This document shows, piece after piece, positions 24,201 to 34,673 of a stretch of DNA of 64,000 bases. Position numbers and translations under genes: made by a program. The first letter of the stretch is position 1, and each line of letters starts with the position of its first letter. The notes beneath the pieces were generated by a model, which saw nothing but the letters and a program-made list of their open reading frames with translations, had not been told where the DNA came from and did no database searches. The stretch spans positions 8,751,201 through 8,815,200 of the forward strand of contig OX387607.1 of NCBI GenBank assembly GCA_947568835.1. Reading direction: 5' to 3'. Origin of the DNA: Protonemura montana (taxonomy: Eukaryota > Arthropoda > Insecta > Plecoptera > Nemouridae).

Positions 24201-24638
24201 TAATTGTTCTAAATCGTTCCTGGCCGGCCGTGTCCCAAATTTGTAGTTTTACCCGTTCACCTTCAATGTCGACCGTACGGATCTTGAAATCAACGCCGAT
24301 CGTTGTAATGTAGCTACCCGAGAATGTGTTGTCAGCAAATCGGAGTAAAAGCGAGCTCTTTCCGACACCTGATGATTCGAAGAGGTTATAATGACAATAT
24401 CACAGGTGACATATGAACAGGATTCAATGATTTTGAAATGGATAACTTGTGCAGGAAGAAAGTAGAACTGAATGAAGCTGTAGAAAATCAAATAACAGTG
24501 CCGGAATTGAAATTTGGGATATTTTTGTTTCATTTTTTGTCTCCCCTAAAAAAGCATCAAATTATCTAACTCCCAAATTGACTTACCACTGTCCCCAATT
24601 ATAAGTAGCTTAAACAGATGGTCGTATTCCCTAGCCAT
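21214..24638 (-). CDS. Rab35: Rab35-type small GTPase
   Basis: Five minus-strand exons, in coding order 24587-24638, 24194-24368, 23519-23643, 22476-22600, 21214-21348, give 203 residues (human Rab35 has 201). Visible motifs are the P-loop GDSGVGKSS (from residue 15), the switch I region [25 protein letters not shown] and ETSAKD. A C-terminal Cys-Cys is available for geranylgeranylation. The effector region [15 protein letters not shown] is that of the Rab1/Rab8/Rab35 group, and the lysine-rich tail before CC fits Rab35. Rab35 acts at the plasma membrane and endosomes in fast recycling, cytokinesis and actin control. The gene is divergent from the ABHD11 gene, with start codons about 395 bases apart. 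Introns 2-3 carry SINE A and B copies. Assignment to Rab35 rather than a close relative rests on recalled similarity. Confidence 0.93.
22665..22815 (+). mobile_element. tRNA-headed SINE (family B)
   Basis: GTGTGCCTGGATAGCTCAAC, AATTGGGAGGTCCCGGG, TTTGTATCCCGG and CCAGTCTAGCTTCC are the tRNA-like head and start of the family B body. It lies in Rab35 intron 3, immediately before a family A copy. Confidence 0.75.
22818..23195 (+). mobile_element. SINE family A with family tail at both ends
   Basis: A partial tail (AATACTTTGCCCAGTGCAAG..., 22818-22861) is followed by the family's 5' flank, the tRNA-like core (about 23030-23105) and a second tail ending AATTTAAATCAGATTTCA. This is the layout expected of a partial dimer. 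Confidence 0.7.
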
Positions 24639-25033
24639 GGCTGATCCAGATCACTATTTATTGAAATATTCGTACAGTTTACATTAAGAATAAGCTAGAA
24701 AAACGAGAGTGTGTCATTCATGAGCGCACAAAATATCCACACACAATTTCCGTCCTTGGGCTTGATGATTAGCAAAAGGGGAGGGAACCTGACTTATGAC
24801 GTTTGTTAAAACGGCGCGCTAGATGGCGACACCAACGCACGTGGCTTTATGACATCACAGAATTTTTATGCAAATTTCATGAAATATCAGCTGATTTCTA
24901 CGATCATTCCTCGCAAGCACGTGTACCTTTACGCACGTGTTGGTTCACCCACCAAAGTCAGAAATTTTAAGACCAGAGTTTGTTTTCGGAGAATATTTTA
25001 CTTCCTAGAGACTGAAACTGAAGCTATTTCGCG
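24639..25033. promoter_or_regulatory. Shared divergent promoter of Rab35 and ABHD11
   Basis: The ATG of Rab35 (minus strand, 24638) and the ATG of ABHD11 (plus strand, 25034) lie 395 bases apart with no other convincing gene between. No TATA box stands out. The segment contains GC-rich GCGCGC and CACGTG-like blocks (about 24815-24845 and 24918-24940) and TTATGACGT/TTATGACATCA near 24794 and 24848, which resemble CRE-type sites. The 118-codon open frame starting at 24849 overlaps the 5' UTR and is probably not translated. Confidence 0.6.
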
Positions 25034-28000
25034 ATGGTTTGGATCAAACACTTTCCAGTTTCTACAAAAACGTTTAAAGTTTGGTGGACACCTAGATGCT
25101 GCCAATTCTCCAGTAGTGTCGACAAACAAATTCCATCAAATGCTTCCTCCTCAGGAAGTGATGGAACCAGGCCCCAAAAGTCTGAAATGTGAGTTAAAAT
25201 CATGATCAACTCAGTTGGTTTAAGAAGGTCATTTAAGGTCAGCCATATAATTAACCTACACATCAAAATTTGCCTTTAATTTTTAGTTTGTTCCCAAATA
25301 TATTCCAGAATTGTGCCGATTAAGATGGCATACACAGAATACACGTCTACGAGTGTTGCCCCGAATTCCGCGCCACTCATAATCATGCATGGACTTATGG
25401 GTTCTCGCAACAACTGGAAGTCCCTCTCCAAAGCAATTCATGCCCGAACCAAGCTCAAGGTAACTTATAGATATTCTCACAAGAAGAGGTCGGCCTGATG
25501 TAATTTATAATGAATAAACGTCCCTTCTCCGTGAAACTTTATTTTTAAATGATACACACTTAACTTATAATAGTACCTACCTACCTGCACATTAATTTTA
25601 TTCTCTGAATAAGTAAAATAGATTTGAAATTATCAACAACGTAGTAATATTATATTGGTAACCCAATCTTGCTGGATCCATCCCACAACAATGTAGGTAC
25701 TGAACAGGTCTTTCCAAAACCTACCATCAGCAAAAAAAGTTACAGGGGTGTGATTCTGTGACTTTATTCCAGGCAAATGAGATGAAATGAGGTAGAACCA
25801 TAAAATAAGGATAACTTAAATGTACCCAATCTTTAATCTATGGTAAAACCCTTTATTTGTGCTATTGGTAGCCTACTGGATCCATTAAATTCAGTAATAA
25901 TAATAATAATAGTTTTTATTATCACGATTGACCGGTAAGGTTTGAGACATGTCAGGGGTTAATAGGTAGGGGAGGAGGGGTCTAAAAGTCTCAGGGGCTA
26001 GTTGTCTCAGTGTTAAAATCTCGACTCCAAAAGGTACCAGAACCAAAATACTGATCCAGGCTGCTTCGACGTCTAAATATCTTACTATTCTGAAAATGTC
26101 ATTCGTTTCGGTGCATAATTCACACTCCTGGAAGAGATTGTTTGTTTTGACAGGTGGTTAGTAACTTTTCAGCTGCTAAATTATTTCGTATTTTACGTAA
26201 CGTAAGCAAACATATTGTCTGTTTATAATTTTTCTTATCAGATGAATATATGCACGAGAAGTATATTAATTTTAAATGTATAGCTGAAAGTCTAATGGGT
26301 CTAGTTGTCACAGAATGACAACCCCAGAAGTAGCTTTCAGTATGAGTTCAATTTGTTTGTTTTGTAAGTAATTGATTTTTGTTTTTTTTACTTTTTACAG
26401 AACCAATTTGCAAAAATTAACCAATCACGAGTTTATAACGAGTTTATAAAAAAAAAACTCATCGGGGGCTGGTAGCACCCGATGTCATGTTACGCGCTGC
26501 TTATTTTGTGCTGCAGGAAAAAATGGCAAAATATTTTGACATAAATTATTGAACGTTGACTCGGTATTGTCTTAAAGTAACTGATTCAGATTTGAATTAA
26601 ATTAATTATATGATCACATGACGAAATTTCTCACTGAGACAACTAGACCCACACCTGTGCTTGGGGTTAAAAGTCTCAAACATTTACAGATCAACTAAGA
26701 GACATAGCAACTCAACTGACCGTCTAATAAATCGTAAAAAAATGCACATTATAACTAAATGTGTATCAATCAATAAAAAAAATATAACATAAGAATAACT
26801 TCATTTTTCTAGAAGATATGCACACATAGGTAGATTTTGAGACAACTGGACCCCACCTCCCCTAATTACAAAGTAATTTTCACATTACTTCTATACAGAA
26901 ACTGGTTAACAGAACAAAAAAAAAAATCCTTCAAAACCTTTAAGCTTATTTGAGAATTCTTCGTCTGATTTTTACATTTGAAGTTATATGATAAGAAGTT
27001 ACACAATTTAATTCCATAGGAAAAAGGCCCTTTCTTTGAAACATCAGTCTTTTGATTATAAGCATTACTAAAAATTCTAAGATGATTTTTGTGATCATGG
27101 AGATTTGTTAACAGTGGACCTATTGTTACATACCCACAAATGTTAAGCTTTAATAATTGCAATTTTCGGTCATTTTTGCTCAAGTCTTAAGTCTTACAAC
27201 ACGTTTTATTCTGCAACTCCACAGGTGCTGACAGTCGACGCACGTAACCACGGAGACAGTGAACACTCGCCGGAAATGAGCTACACCCATATAGCGGAAG
27301 ATGTGCGCAAGTTTATGGAAGACCACCAAATCCTGCGAGCCGCACTGCTGGGCCACAGCATGGGCGGCCGAGCTATGATGACCGTTGCCCTGAAATACGT
27401 GAGTTATTCGAAATTACTTCATGAAATTTACAAAAATGTTATGTTACGTAACTTTCCATCCAATGAAAAGTATGTGTGGGTCACAGAAATGTGTGAAATT
27501 TGCAATTGATATTCTCCCATACATTTAAATTAGTTCCAATATAGTTTATATGTAGCTAGTGAATACTATACGGGCATAAAGACCCATGCCATTCGTCATG
27601 ACGTCAAGGTTGCCGTAATTTTTGGAAGCCAACAAGTTAAGCCAATATTTTCAATTTATAATATTACAGTTATCACACAAAAAAATGAGATGAAATATTA
27701 TTTATTGGCACTTTTACAACCATCGACCATTAATGTCAAACGTAAGAAGGAATGGTAGAAGAGCTTACCTGGAAAAATGTGCGGCCTAACCAGAATCTTC
27801 CGATTACCAGTCTGGTGCTCTATCATCTCCTTCTCAAGATCCCTTATCCCACCTCGGGAGGCAAGAGTCGTTGTCTCCAGACAGCTCAGTAGATTAAGCT
27901 GGCAACCCTGACTAGGTATCGAAAGGTCTTGGGTTCGGTTCCCAGTTCTGTCGCACATTTTTCCAGCTTCGCTCCTCTATCATCCATTGCTTTCTGGCTG

Positions 28001-29458
28001 GACTCTCCCCGCGTAAAGATTATCTGCCAATCACTGACGATGTTTTTAGATTTCCAGGGGTGGTAACAACTTTCCCCCTAAATTTATGGGCTTCAGCTTA
28101 AACTATACTTTGTGAATCCATCCCCTAAAAAACAAAACTTTCTATATAAAAAGGATTAATGGCTAGTGGAAGCTATTTAGAAACGCCACCCCATATGTTA
28201 TTATTAACGACACTATAACCGTCTCAAAAATTGATGCCCAAAAGCGGACTCGAACCCCGATCTCCACCTTTCGCGGGTGTTGCTCTGAACCATTGAGCTA
28301 TTTGGACACTGGCTTTTTGAGACGATTTTAGTGTATTTTATGAGAATGACAGTTCTCGAAGGAATAGAACCATGAGGCTGTAAATACTCACAGTCACTCT
28401 GATTCTAGTGACGCTATATCATGTCACAACCTGTCAAACTCCAATTTGACGTTTGACGTTGAGGTGGAGATCGGGGTTCGAGTCCGCATTTGGGCATCAA
28501 TTTTTGAGACGGTTATAGTGTTGTTAATAATAAAATACCCCGCGCATTGCAAGCGTTTGCAATTTAAATAAGATTTCATCCTAAGCCACCCCATATGCTT
28601 TCAGCATAATGCTTGATACCAATAAACCGATTAAAACCACTCTGTGTGTTACTTTGCTACCAGCCGGCCCTGGTATCGCGTCTGGTTGTGGTGGACATCT
28701 CGCCGGTGGGCGCGAGTCCAAGCCTGCACCTGATGCCGCGCTACTTCGACGCGATGGATGCCGTAACTCTGCCTGCCGACGTTCCCGCCGCAGAGGCGCG
28801 AGCGCAGGCTGACAAACAGTTGCAGGACGTGGTCACGGACAAGGGCGTGCGCCAGTTCATACTCACCAATCTTGTTCAAGGGGAGGACGGGCGGTGAGTT
28901 AACGACAGTGATTTCAGTACTTTTTTACATCCAAAAGCATTGTTTACTTAATTAATTGATACTTAATTATTGGATACAATGCAAAAATTACTCAAATTCA
29001 AATGCAAAAACTTACAAAGACTTACAAGTTACAGTTTAAATAAATAAAAAAAAATTATTTTTAATAATTTATTTCTTCATTTATCCAATTAATATATTTT
29101 GCTTTCAATTGCTTCTCTCTTTCCTTATAACTACAATCTCAAGTCAAAGAAATTTCAATTCAATAAAAAAAAAAAAACTGAATGTTTTAGTTACAAATGG
29201 CGGCTGAACCTTGGAGCACTAGCCCGCGGTTTCGCGCAGATCGCCAACTTCCCCGCGGCAGATGGGGACCCGACTTATGGTGGAGCAACGCTTTTCATAG
29301 CAGGTGGCGACTCAGACTACATCCCAGACGCTAGTCATGTGGCGACTCGGAAACTCTTCCCCGTTGCTCGCTTCCAGAAGATAAATGGCGCTGGCCACTG
29401 GGTCCACGCTGAGAAACCCAACGAGTTCCTCGACATTGTCGCACCGTTCCTTGGTTAA
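25034..29458 (+). CDS. ABHD11: ABHD11-like mitochondrial alpha/beta hydrolase
   Basis: Five exons (25034-25188, 25309-25459, 27225-27398, 28664-28893, 29191-29458) join in phase to 325 residues. The start at 25034 is chosen because its frame is the only one that enters exon 2 correctly. It also supplies a basic, Ser-rich N-terminus (CCQFSSS at 22-28) typical of a mitochondrial presequence, matching the known matrix location of ABHD11. The fold signatures are the oxyanion His-Gly at 79-80, VLTVDARNHGDS, the nucleophile elbow GHSMGG (Ser147), VVVDISPVG and a C-terminal AGHWVHAE (His306). Mammalian ABHD11 protects lipoylated 2-oxoglutarate dehydrogenase; whether this protein does so is inference. 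Intron 2 (1.8 kb) contains a DNA-transposon-like element and an LINE remnant. Intron 3 holds SINE B and SINE A insertions. Confidence 0.93.
25967..26864. mobile_element. ~900-bp element with terminal inverted repeats, non-coding
   Basis: TAGGGGAGGAGGGGTC (25967-25982) is mirrored by GACCCCACCTCCCCTA (26849-26864) with one mismatch. The motif GACAACTAGACCC or its complement recurs at about 25999, 26301, 26640 and 26841. It lies in intron 2 of the ABHD11 gene and has no transposase. Confidence 0.5.
26866..27183 (-). mobile_element. Possible decayed LINE C-terminus
   Basis: The minus-strand frame contains KKGPFSYGIKLCNFLSYNFK and LKVLKDFFF, which recall the conserved end of non-LTR reverse transcriptases (GxKLWNSLPxxIK). 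Weak, single-frame evidence. Confidence 0.35.
27820..28010 (+). mobile_element. tRNA-headed SINE (family B), diverged
   Basis: CAGACAGCTCAGTAG, GTCTTGGGTTCGGTTCCCAG and CGCACATTTTTCCAGCTTCG are the A-box region, B box and body start. It lies in ABHD11 intron 3. Confidence 0.65.
28198..28584 (+). mobile_element. SINE family A insertion with a long inverted 5' part and 13-bp target duplication
   Basis: GCCACCCCATATG at 28185-28197 and again at 28585-28597 brackets a single insert. Its left 258 bases are the family in reverse (tail start, tRNA-like core, 5' flank). From about 28456 it continues forward from the middle of the tRNA-like core (GGTGGAGATCGGGGTTCGAG) to the tail end. About 90 bases are therefore present in both orientations. 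Confidence 0.85.
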
Positions 29459-30290
29459 AGTTCGTGAACATGATTTTTTTGTTGTTTGTTTTGATAGCAT
29501 TTGCCAAAAAAAAATTTCTGGTGGTATAAAACTGTTATTTCTTTTTTTTTTTACTGCTAAGGGTGTTGTCTTGATTTTAGTTGTGTTAAGGAGTAACTGG
29601 TTGATAGAAGCATTGAGTGATAAAAGGCTTTATTAAGTTTTAGAAGCTAAAAATGTGATGTTGAAAACTAGAGCTATGCAATTTTATTGACAGCTTTTCT
29701 GGTAGTTATCTGGTAATGCACGGAGCTATTTTTGTGAGCTTCTGGCACATGATACAATTTATAACATCAACCAGGCCTTGATTCATAAGTTTCTTATTGA
29801 TAACTCTGGTATGAATTACGGTTTGGTTGGGATTCACTGCTAGAAAGCTGAAAAAAATGGCAATCCCTTTGCATCAACGTAATATGATGTGATTCATTTT
29901 TTCAACTTGCAGCAATTTTTAACAAGTATTTGCTGGATACTTACCTTAGTTATTGTATATTTTAAGAATTGAAAAAATTCAATATCCTAGATAGGTTTTT
30001 AGACATTCCCCCAACCCATCCCAGATGTGCCAACTTCAGAGATGACAAAATATGGATTAATTAAATTAATATAATATTTTTTATTTTATTTATTTGATAA
30101 AATGAATTCTTTATCTAAGCTTGAATTTGTAACATTACAGATTGAGATTGTATGGGACATTTCTAGTGAAATTTTTTGGTAGCACCCAGTGAAATATGAA
30201 AATAATTTTGAATGATTACTTTCTTAATAAGATAATGTACATATAAATCATTAAATTATTGATTATTTATAAGGACACAATACACACTTA

Positions 30291-33200
30291 TTATAGGTGC
30301 ATATTTCTTAGATCTTCCTTTGCCTTTGCTTTAGTCTCCATCGTTATTTCCTTTACCTCTGCAACTGCCTTAGCAATGGAGGCAGAAAGAAGTTTACTCT
30401 CTAAAATTTCACGTACTAGTAAACAAAATAAGTAATAGAAGTTCATATATTATTATTATCAACACTATAACCGTCTCAAAAATTGATGCACTAATTACTA
30501 AATACACTAAAATCGTCTCAAAAAGCCAGTGTCCATAGCTCAATGGTTTAGAGCAACACCTGCGATAGGTGGAGATCAAGGTTTGAGTCCCCGTTTAGGC
30601 ATGCATTTTTGAGACGGTTATAGTGTTGATAATAATAAAATACCCTGCGTATTGCAAGCGTTTGCAATTTAAATAAGATTTCGTCCGAAGTTCATATATA
30701 TTTGTATTATGTAAAATGTAAATAATATCTAACTCGTCCATATGAGTCGCCTCTGCCTCTTCTCCCTTTGAGGGAATCCCCTGCGAATGCTTGAATATGT
30801 GTGCCCAGGTAGCTCAGTTGGTAGAGCACGCGACCAGCAATTGGGAGGTCCCGGGTTCGTATCCCGGTTCTGTTGCACATTTTTCCAGTCTAGCTTCCTT
30901 TCCATCATTCGCTTGCCGGCTTCAGCTCCCTAGTGGAAATGCCAGAAAAACCAAAAACCCTGCTAAACGGTAAGTGTCAAAAGGCTGGTCTATGAAGTAT
31001 TGAAGAAGAGGAAACACAACTTACTGAGAAAGAAATGTTCACTTGCGCCAGATTAAGTCATACTAGCAGGGCTGAACGGCTGCTAAACAAATTGGAAGGA
31101 TTGAAAATTGGAAAGAAAGAAACACAGCCAATGGAGAAAGAAACAGTTAATTGTAAAAGATTTTAGAAAAAGTCTATGGAGTCATCAATTTGTAAGCGAA
31201 TGTCAGAAGTTGCAACGCAAAGTACCGGTAGGTATTATCTTTAGCCTATTTCTACCTCATCAACCCGAGTTTTCTTCTTTCTTCCTCCACATTATTATTA
31301 TTATTGTGAGGTTTAGCACAAACAGCTACTTGGCTAATTGTGCCGAATGCATAATAAAAAATTAAGATTTTTCAAGATAGACACAAAGTCTTTCTAAGTC
31401 GATGTGTTAAAATATGAGTCGTTCTTGACGCATTCTTTGTAAATACTTGCGAAACGAATTAAATTATACTCTATAAAAAGAGCGTAATGTTTAAAAAAAC
31501 CATTTGCTAGCGACTCGAAGTTAAATACCATCATAAAAACCATTTTTGTTTCATTGCAGCACTAGATCGACAGAGCAGGCGTTATCTCTCAATGCTTCTT
31601 GCATGCTTCCACGGAGCTTCAAAATTTTACGCAACTGACGGTAATAGGCACACTCGATAAGGAGGTGTCTTCCTCCACAATTTCAATATTTAGTACAGTA
31701 TGCTTGGATTCTTTACTTGGTGCACACTCATGACGTGGAAAGTATGAAAGGAACAGCGACATCTACATGGATTTTCAAAACATCAGGGACAAATTGTAAA
31801 AAGTGAAATTGTGAAAGAAAAATGTCAATGTTTAATTTAATTTTTAAGTAGACATAACAAAAAATATAGTTGCCATGAACCTAGCAGGTACCTTGATTTG
31901 TAATTTACCTAAGCATACGAGTACGACTCCCAACTGCTTTCAAGTGCTAGATTCTCACATTTGTATATCAAGAAGAATATCTTTGTGTTCTCTTAAATCT
32001 TACTATCAAACATATCACTATCTGTCATCTGTCATAGGATAAAATGCCAATTTCAGTGCAACATCACATGCAAAGCTGACATTCATGATTCACAGCCACA
32101 CATATGATAACATTTTGAATAATACAATTCTAGAAAAATAGGTATGAGCTCTAGTTATCATGAATGAAACAGTCATCAAATTTTCTAAATCAAAACAAAT
32201 TTAATATTAAATGCAGTATTTGACTTGACCCAGGGAAGAGGAAACAAGAACACGCAACTTACCGAAGTTGAGAGAGGTAAGCTTCGTAATTGTTCATTAA
32301 CCTGCAAGGCTAATAAGCAAAAATTAACAAATAATTACATGAATGCTGGATTCTGCAGCTTTAAGGTAGCAGCAAAATGGTGTACCTCTCTTCAACTTTT
32401 ACAATCAACCGTATCAACAAGTTGCGTTTCCTGCTTTCCTATTCCCCTGATGATACACATTCTGGTAGTCTTGCACTTTTATTATTTATATGTTTAATTT
32501 ACAAAACACAAGACGTCAAAAGCAAAGATAACGATCTATGGTAGAAGATACTGAGGTAACTAATTAAGAACCAGCAAGGCAACATAAACCAATGCTCTGT
32601 CCAGGTAAACACAACTTGAAAACACAACTCAGAAGACTTTAAACACTCCTTACCTATCTGTTCAGCAAATGGTACAAAGTTATGAAAGCTGACCTATTAT
32701 GGTATCGAAGTTAAGGCACGGCGTTCAGACTGACCAATATAGCCCACTAGCGTTTCCGGTGAGTATTGCTCCTGACGTGGTCCACAACTGGGAATGGCCC
32801 ATTCAAAGTTTTATTACACAACCGACAATAAAACCATTTGCCATTGGGCTCAATGTTGTTGATGGTGCAATCGGTAGCATACACAATATCCCACATCAGT
32901 TCCACAGATCGTTCGTAGTCACAATTATCCATCTCTTCGATCATTGCAAATACGGGATCGTAATGACTATCGTTGAGGCTATTGCCATAATTATATTCAC
33001 CTTCATCCACCTCACTTTCCTCCTTTGGAAAGTGGCGTTTGTGTCCTTTGCCTACAATATGCTCTAACAGGCTAGCGCTGTGCATTGAGCGCTCACACAA
33101 AAGGCAGAAGAAGGTGTTGTCGACGTCAACTTCGAAGTTCTTAGCTTCACCCATTTTTCTCAAAATTTGCCGACCCAGGTCTAGCGGAGACAGTTGCTTT

Positions 33201-34586
33201 GGGTCAGATGGAGCAATTTTCGTCACGTTTTTGGAGAATCGCTGGAAGAAAGACAAGTATTGTAGATAGGCACTTTTACCAAATGTTGATGTGTAATATC
33301 AACATTAATTAATTAATAAATAATTAAGTAAATTAAAATTAAACTATTAAACTGTGTAATATACTTCTTTGGCTGCTACCCATAACAAGATAAGGGACCA
33401 CGGAAAATCTGCACTAATCCCAACAGCAGCTAAATTGTTGGACAATAGAAACTAAAGATTTCACAAAGGACAGGAAGAACTTATACTACCCACATTTATT
33501 CACACATAGGCACATACTAAAATATGACGCATGCTTTAATTAGGTAGAATTTGAAGTATTCGTCTACTTCCAATGAGGTAATTCCCCCGAATACTCATCC
33601 AAAATTACAGATTGACTTTAGCTCTACCTTAAAAATGCACCCAAACAAATAAAATTGTGACAAAAAAATATGCATACAATTGCTGCAACTACGTTAACAT
33701 TCTTGAAGTCATTGTGCTGGGATATTTTTGACAAAGGATTTTGTGCTTTCTTAGAGTCGTGTTGTGCTATTGTCAAATGTCCGCCAACTGCTGTCTCAGA
33801 GTCAGGTTTGAACTTCGTCGACGGCATGCTTATTACCACCTTTTTAGAAACGAGATGGGAACTCGTTGAAATCTTTTCAAACCAGTTTATTTATTTGTCT
33901 ATTGTAGCATCGATGATTAGCCAGATTTTATTTCAGTCTGCTAGATATATCAGTATTGTATGATGTCAGAGTCTCATTAAAACTCAAAGGTTTGACAAAT
34001 TGATTTGTGAGAGTGAAAGGTGGTTATCTTTTCCATTAGTTTGCAAAAGTCAGTCACTTACTGTTCTCTCAGGATGGCCCTTTCTACTGGGCAGCAAATC
34101 AACACAGCCATTGAAACACACTGCAATACTTTGGAAATTTATGCAGTGACTGAGTTTTAGTCAGAGCAAACAGGGTAGGATAACTGTGAAGTTTCAAACC
34201 CAAGAAAAACCACAAAATAAAAAAAAATACCCAATGGAACATGTGGCAATTCAAAAAGGAGGAAATAAAGATTGACAGAAAACTTGTTAGTTAGTTTATC
34301 ATTAATTTGTAATCAGTAACCACAAGCAAAGACAGACGCACACAGACCAACCATCTATGCTTACATATTCGGGGTCTGGAACTCCACATACGCGATCCAC
34401 ATTGGCAGCAGGAATATCACGGATTCGACCTCGTAGCTCTACAAATTGTTGTACAATTACATCTTGAAGCCGAGAACCTCCAGGAAATGACTTAACATCG
34501 ACAATATCCAGAATCAAGTGAATATTGTTGATATGGTTTGACAAACGCCACAACAAATCTTCGTAATTTTCATTCTTGGTTGCCAT
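30291..34586 (-). CDS. Unrecognised protein with two U1/matrin-type C2H2 zinc fingers
   Basis: Minus-strand exons in coding order 34365-34586, 32748-33241, 32654-32688, 30291-30415 join in phase to 291 residues. A non-coding first exon ending at 34673 is likely, because a good acceptor (ttttccag) sits six bases before the ATG. Finger 1 is Cys120/Cys123/His135/His141 (CX2CX11HX5H). Finger 2 is Cys213/Cys216/His229/His235 (CX2CX12HX5H). This spacing is that of U1C/matrin/JAZ-type fingers, which usually bind RNA or double-stranded RNA. The C-terminus (252-291) is a charged helix rich in Lys, Glu and Ala. I do not recognise the family. The intron at 32689-32747 is only 59 bases with a weak GTGGGC donor; if it is retained, translation stops at once at TAG (32747-32749) after residue 238. 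The first two exons are solid; the last two are supported by phase and protein-like sequence only. Confidence 0.6.
30451..30686 (+). mobile_element. SINE family A insertion with inverted 5' end and 13-bp target duplication
   Basis: GAAGTTCATATAT flanks the insert (30438-30450 and 30687-30699). The first ~39 bases (TATTATTATCAACACTATAA, CCGTCTCAAAAATTGATGC) are the inverted copy of the tail start at 30594-30632. A forward tRNA-like core (about 30523-30595) and tail follow. Confidence 0.85.
30755..30965 (+). mobile_element. tRNA-headed SINE (family B), best preserved copy
   Basis: GCCCAGGTAGCTCAGTTGGT, AGAGCACGCGACC and GGGTTCGTATCCCGG give clear Pol III A and B boxes (30805-30878). The body CCAGTCTAGCTTCCTTTCCA and TCATTCGCTTGCCGGCTTC follow. 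It resembles a tRNA but the anticodon stem does not pair well, so it is a SINE. Confidence 0.85.
31558..31740 (-). mobile_element. Decayed LINE fragment
   Basis: A minus-strand frame reads NCGGRHLLIECAYYRQLRKI, LKLRGSMQEALRDN and then a stop, the zinc-binding C-terminus seen in jockey/R1-like non-LTR reverse transcriptases. A stop precedes it, so it is broken. Confidence 0.55.
32231..32449. mobile_element. Short inverted-repeat element (AGGAAAC..GCAACTT family)
   Basis: CAGGGAAGAGGAAAC...CGCAACTT at the left is answered by AAGTTGCGTTTCCTGC...TTCCCCTG at the right. Related ends occur at 51111-51220, 56207-56390, 53040-53170, 30990-31300 and 21690-21745. Confidence 0.5.
33693..33839 (-). other. 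Possible 49-codon cassette exon of the zinc-finger gene
   Basis: Within the first coding intron of the zinc-finger gene, a minus-strand open segment of exactly 147 bases lies between an AG (TCTAAAAAG) and a GTAGTT. It begins and ends in phase 0 like the flanking exons, so inclusion would not disturb the frame. Its translation contains FKPDSETAVGGHL and looks protein-like. The acceptor has a weak pyrimidine tract. Confidence 0.3.
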
Positions 34587-34673
34587 TGTATCCTGGAAAA
34601 TGACGAGAGCATGTTTATTGAAGGTTAAGCACAACGAAACTCAAATGGAAAGGCATATATCTTGCGACTTACT

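Noticed and set aside
24849-25205. 118-codon open frame upstream of ABHD11
   Set aside because: Its frame cannot enter ABHD11 exon 2 in phase; the ATG at 25034 in another frame does and gives a good mitochondrial presequence.
27698-27958. Minus-strand open frame beginning CDRTGNRTQDLS
   Set aside because: This is the antisense translation of a tRNA-headed SINE, a well-known artefact of such elements.
30805-30878. tRNA gene
   Set aside because: A and B boxes are good, but the anticodon arm does not pair and the sequence continues into a shared repeat body; it is a SINE head.
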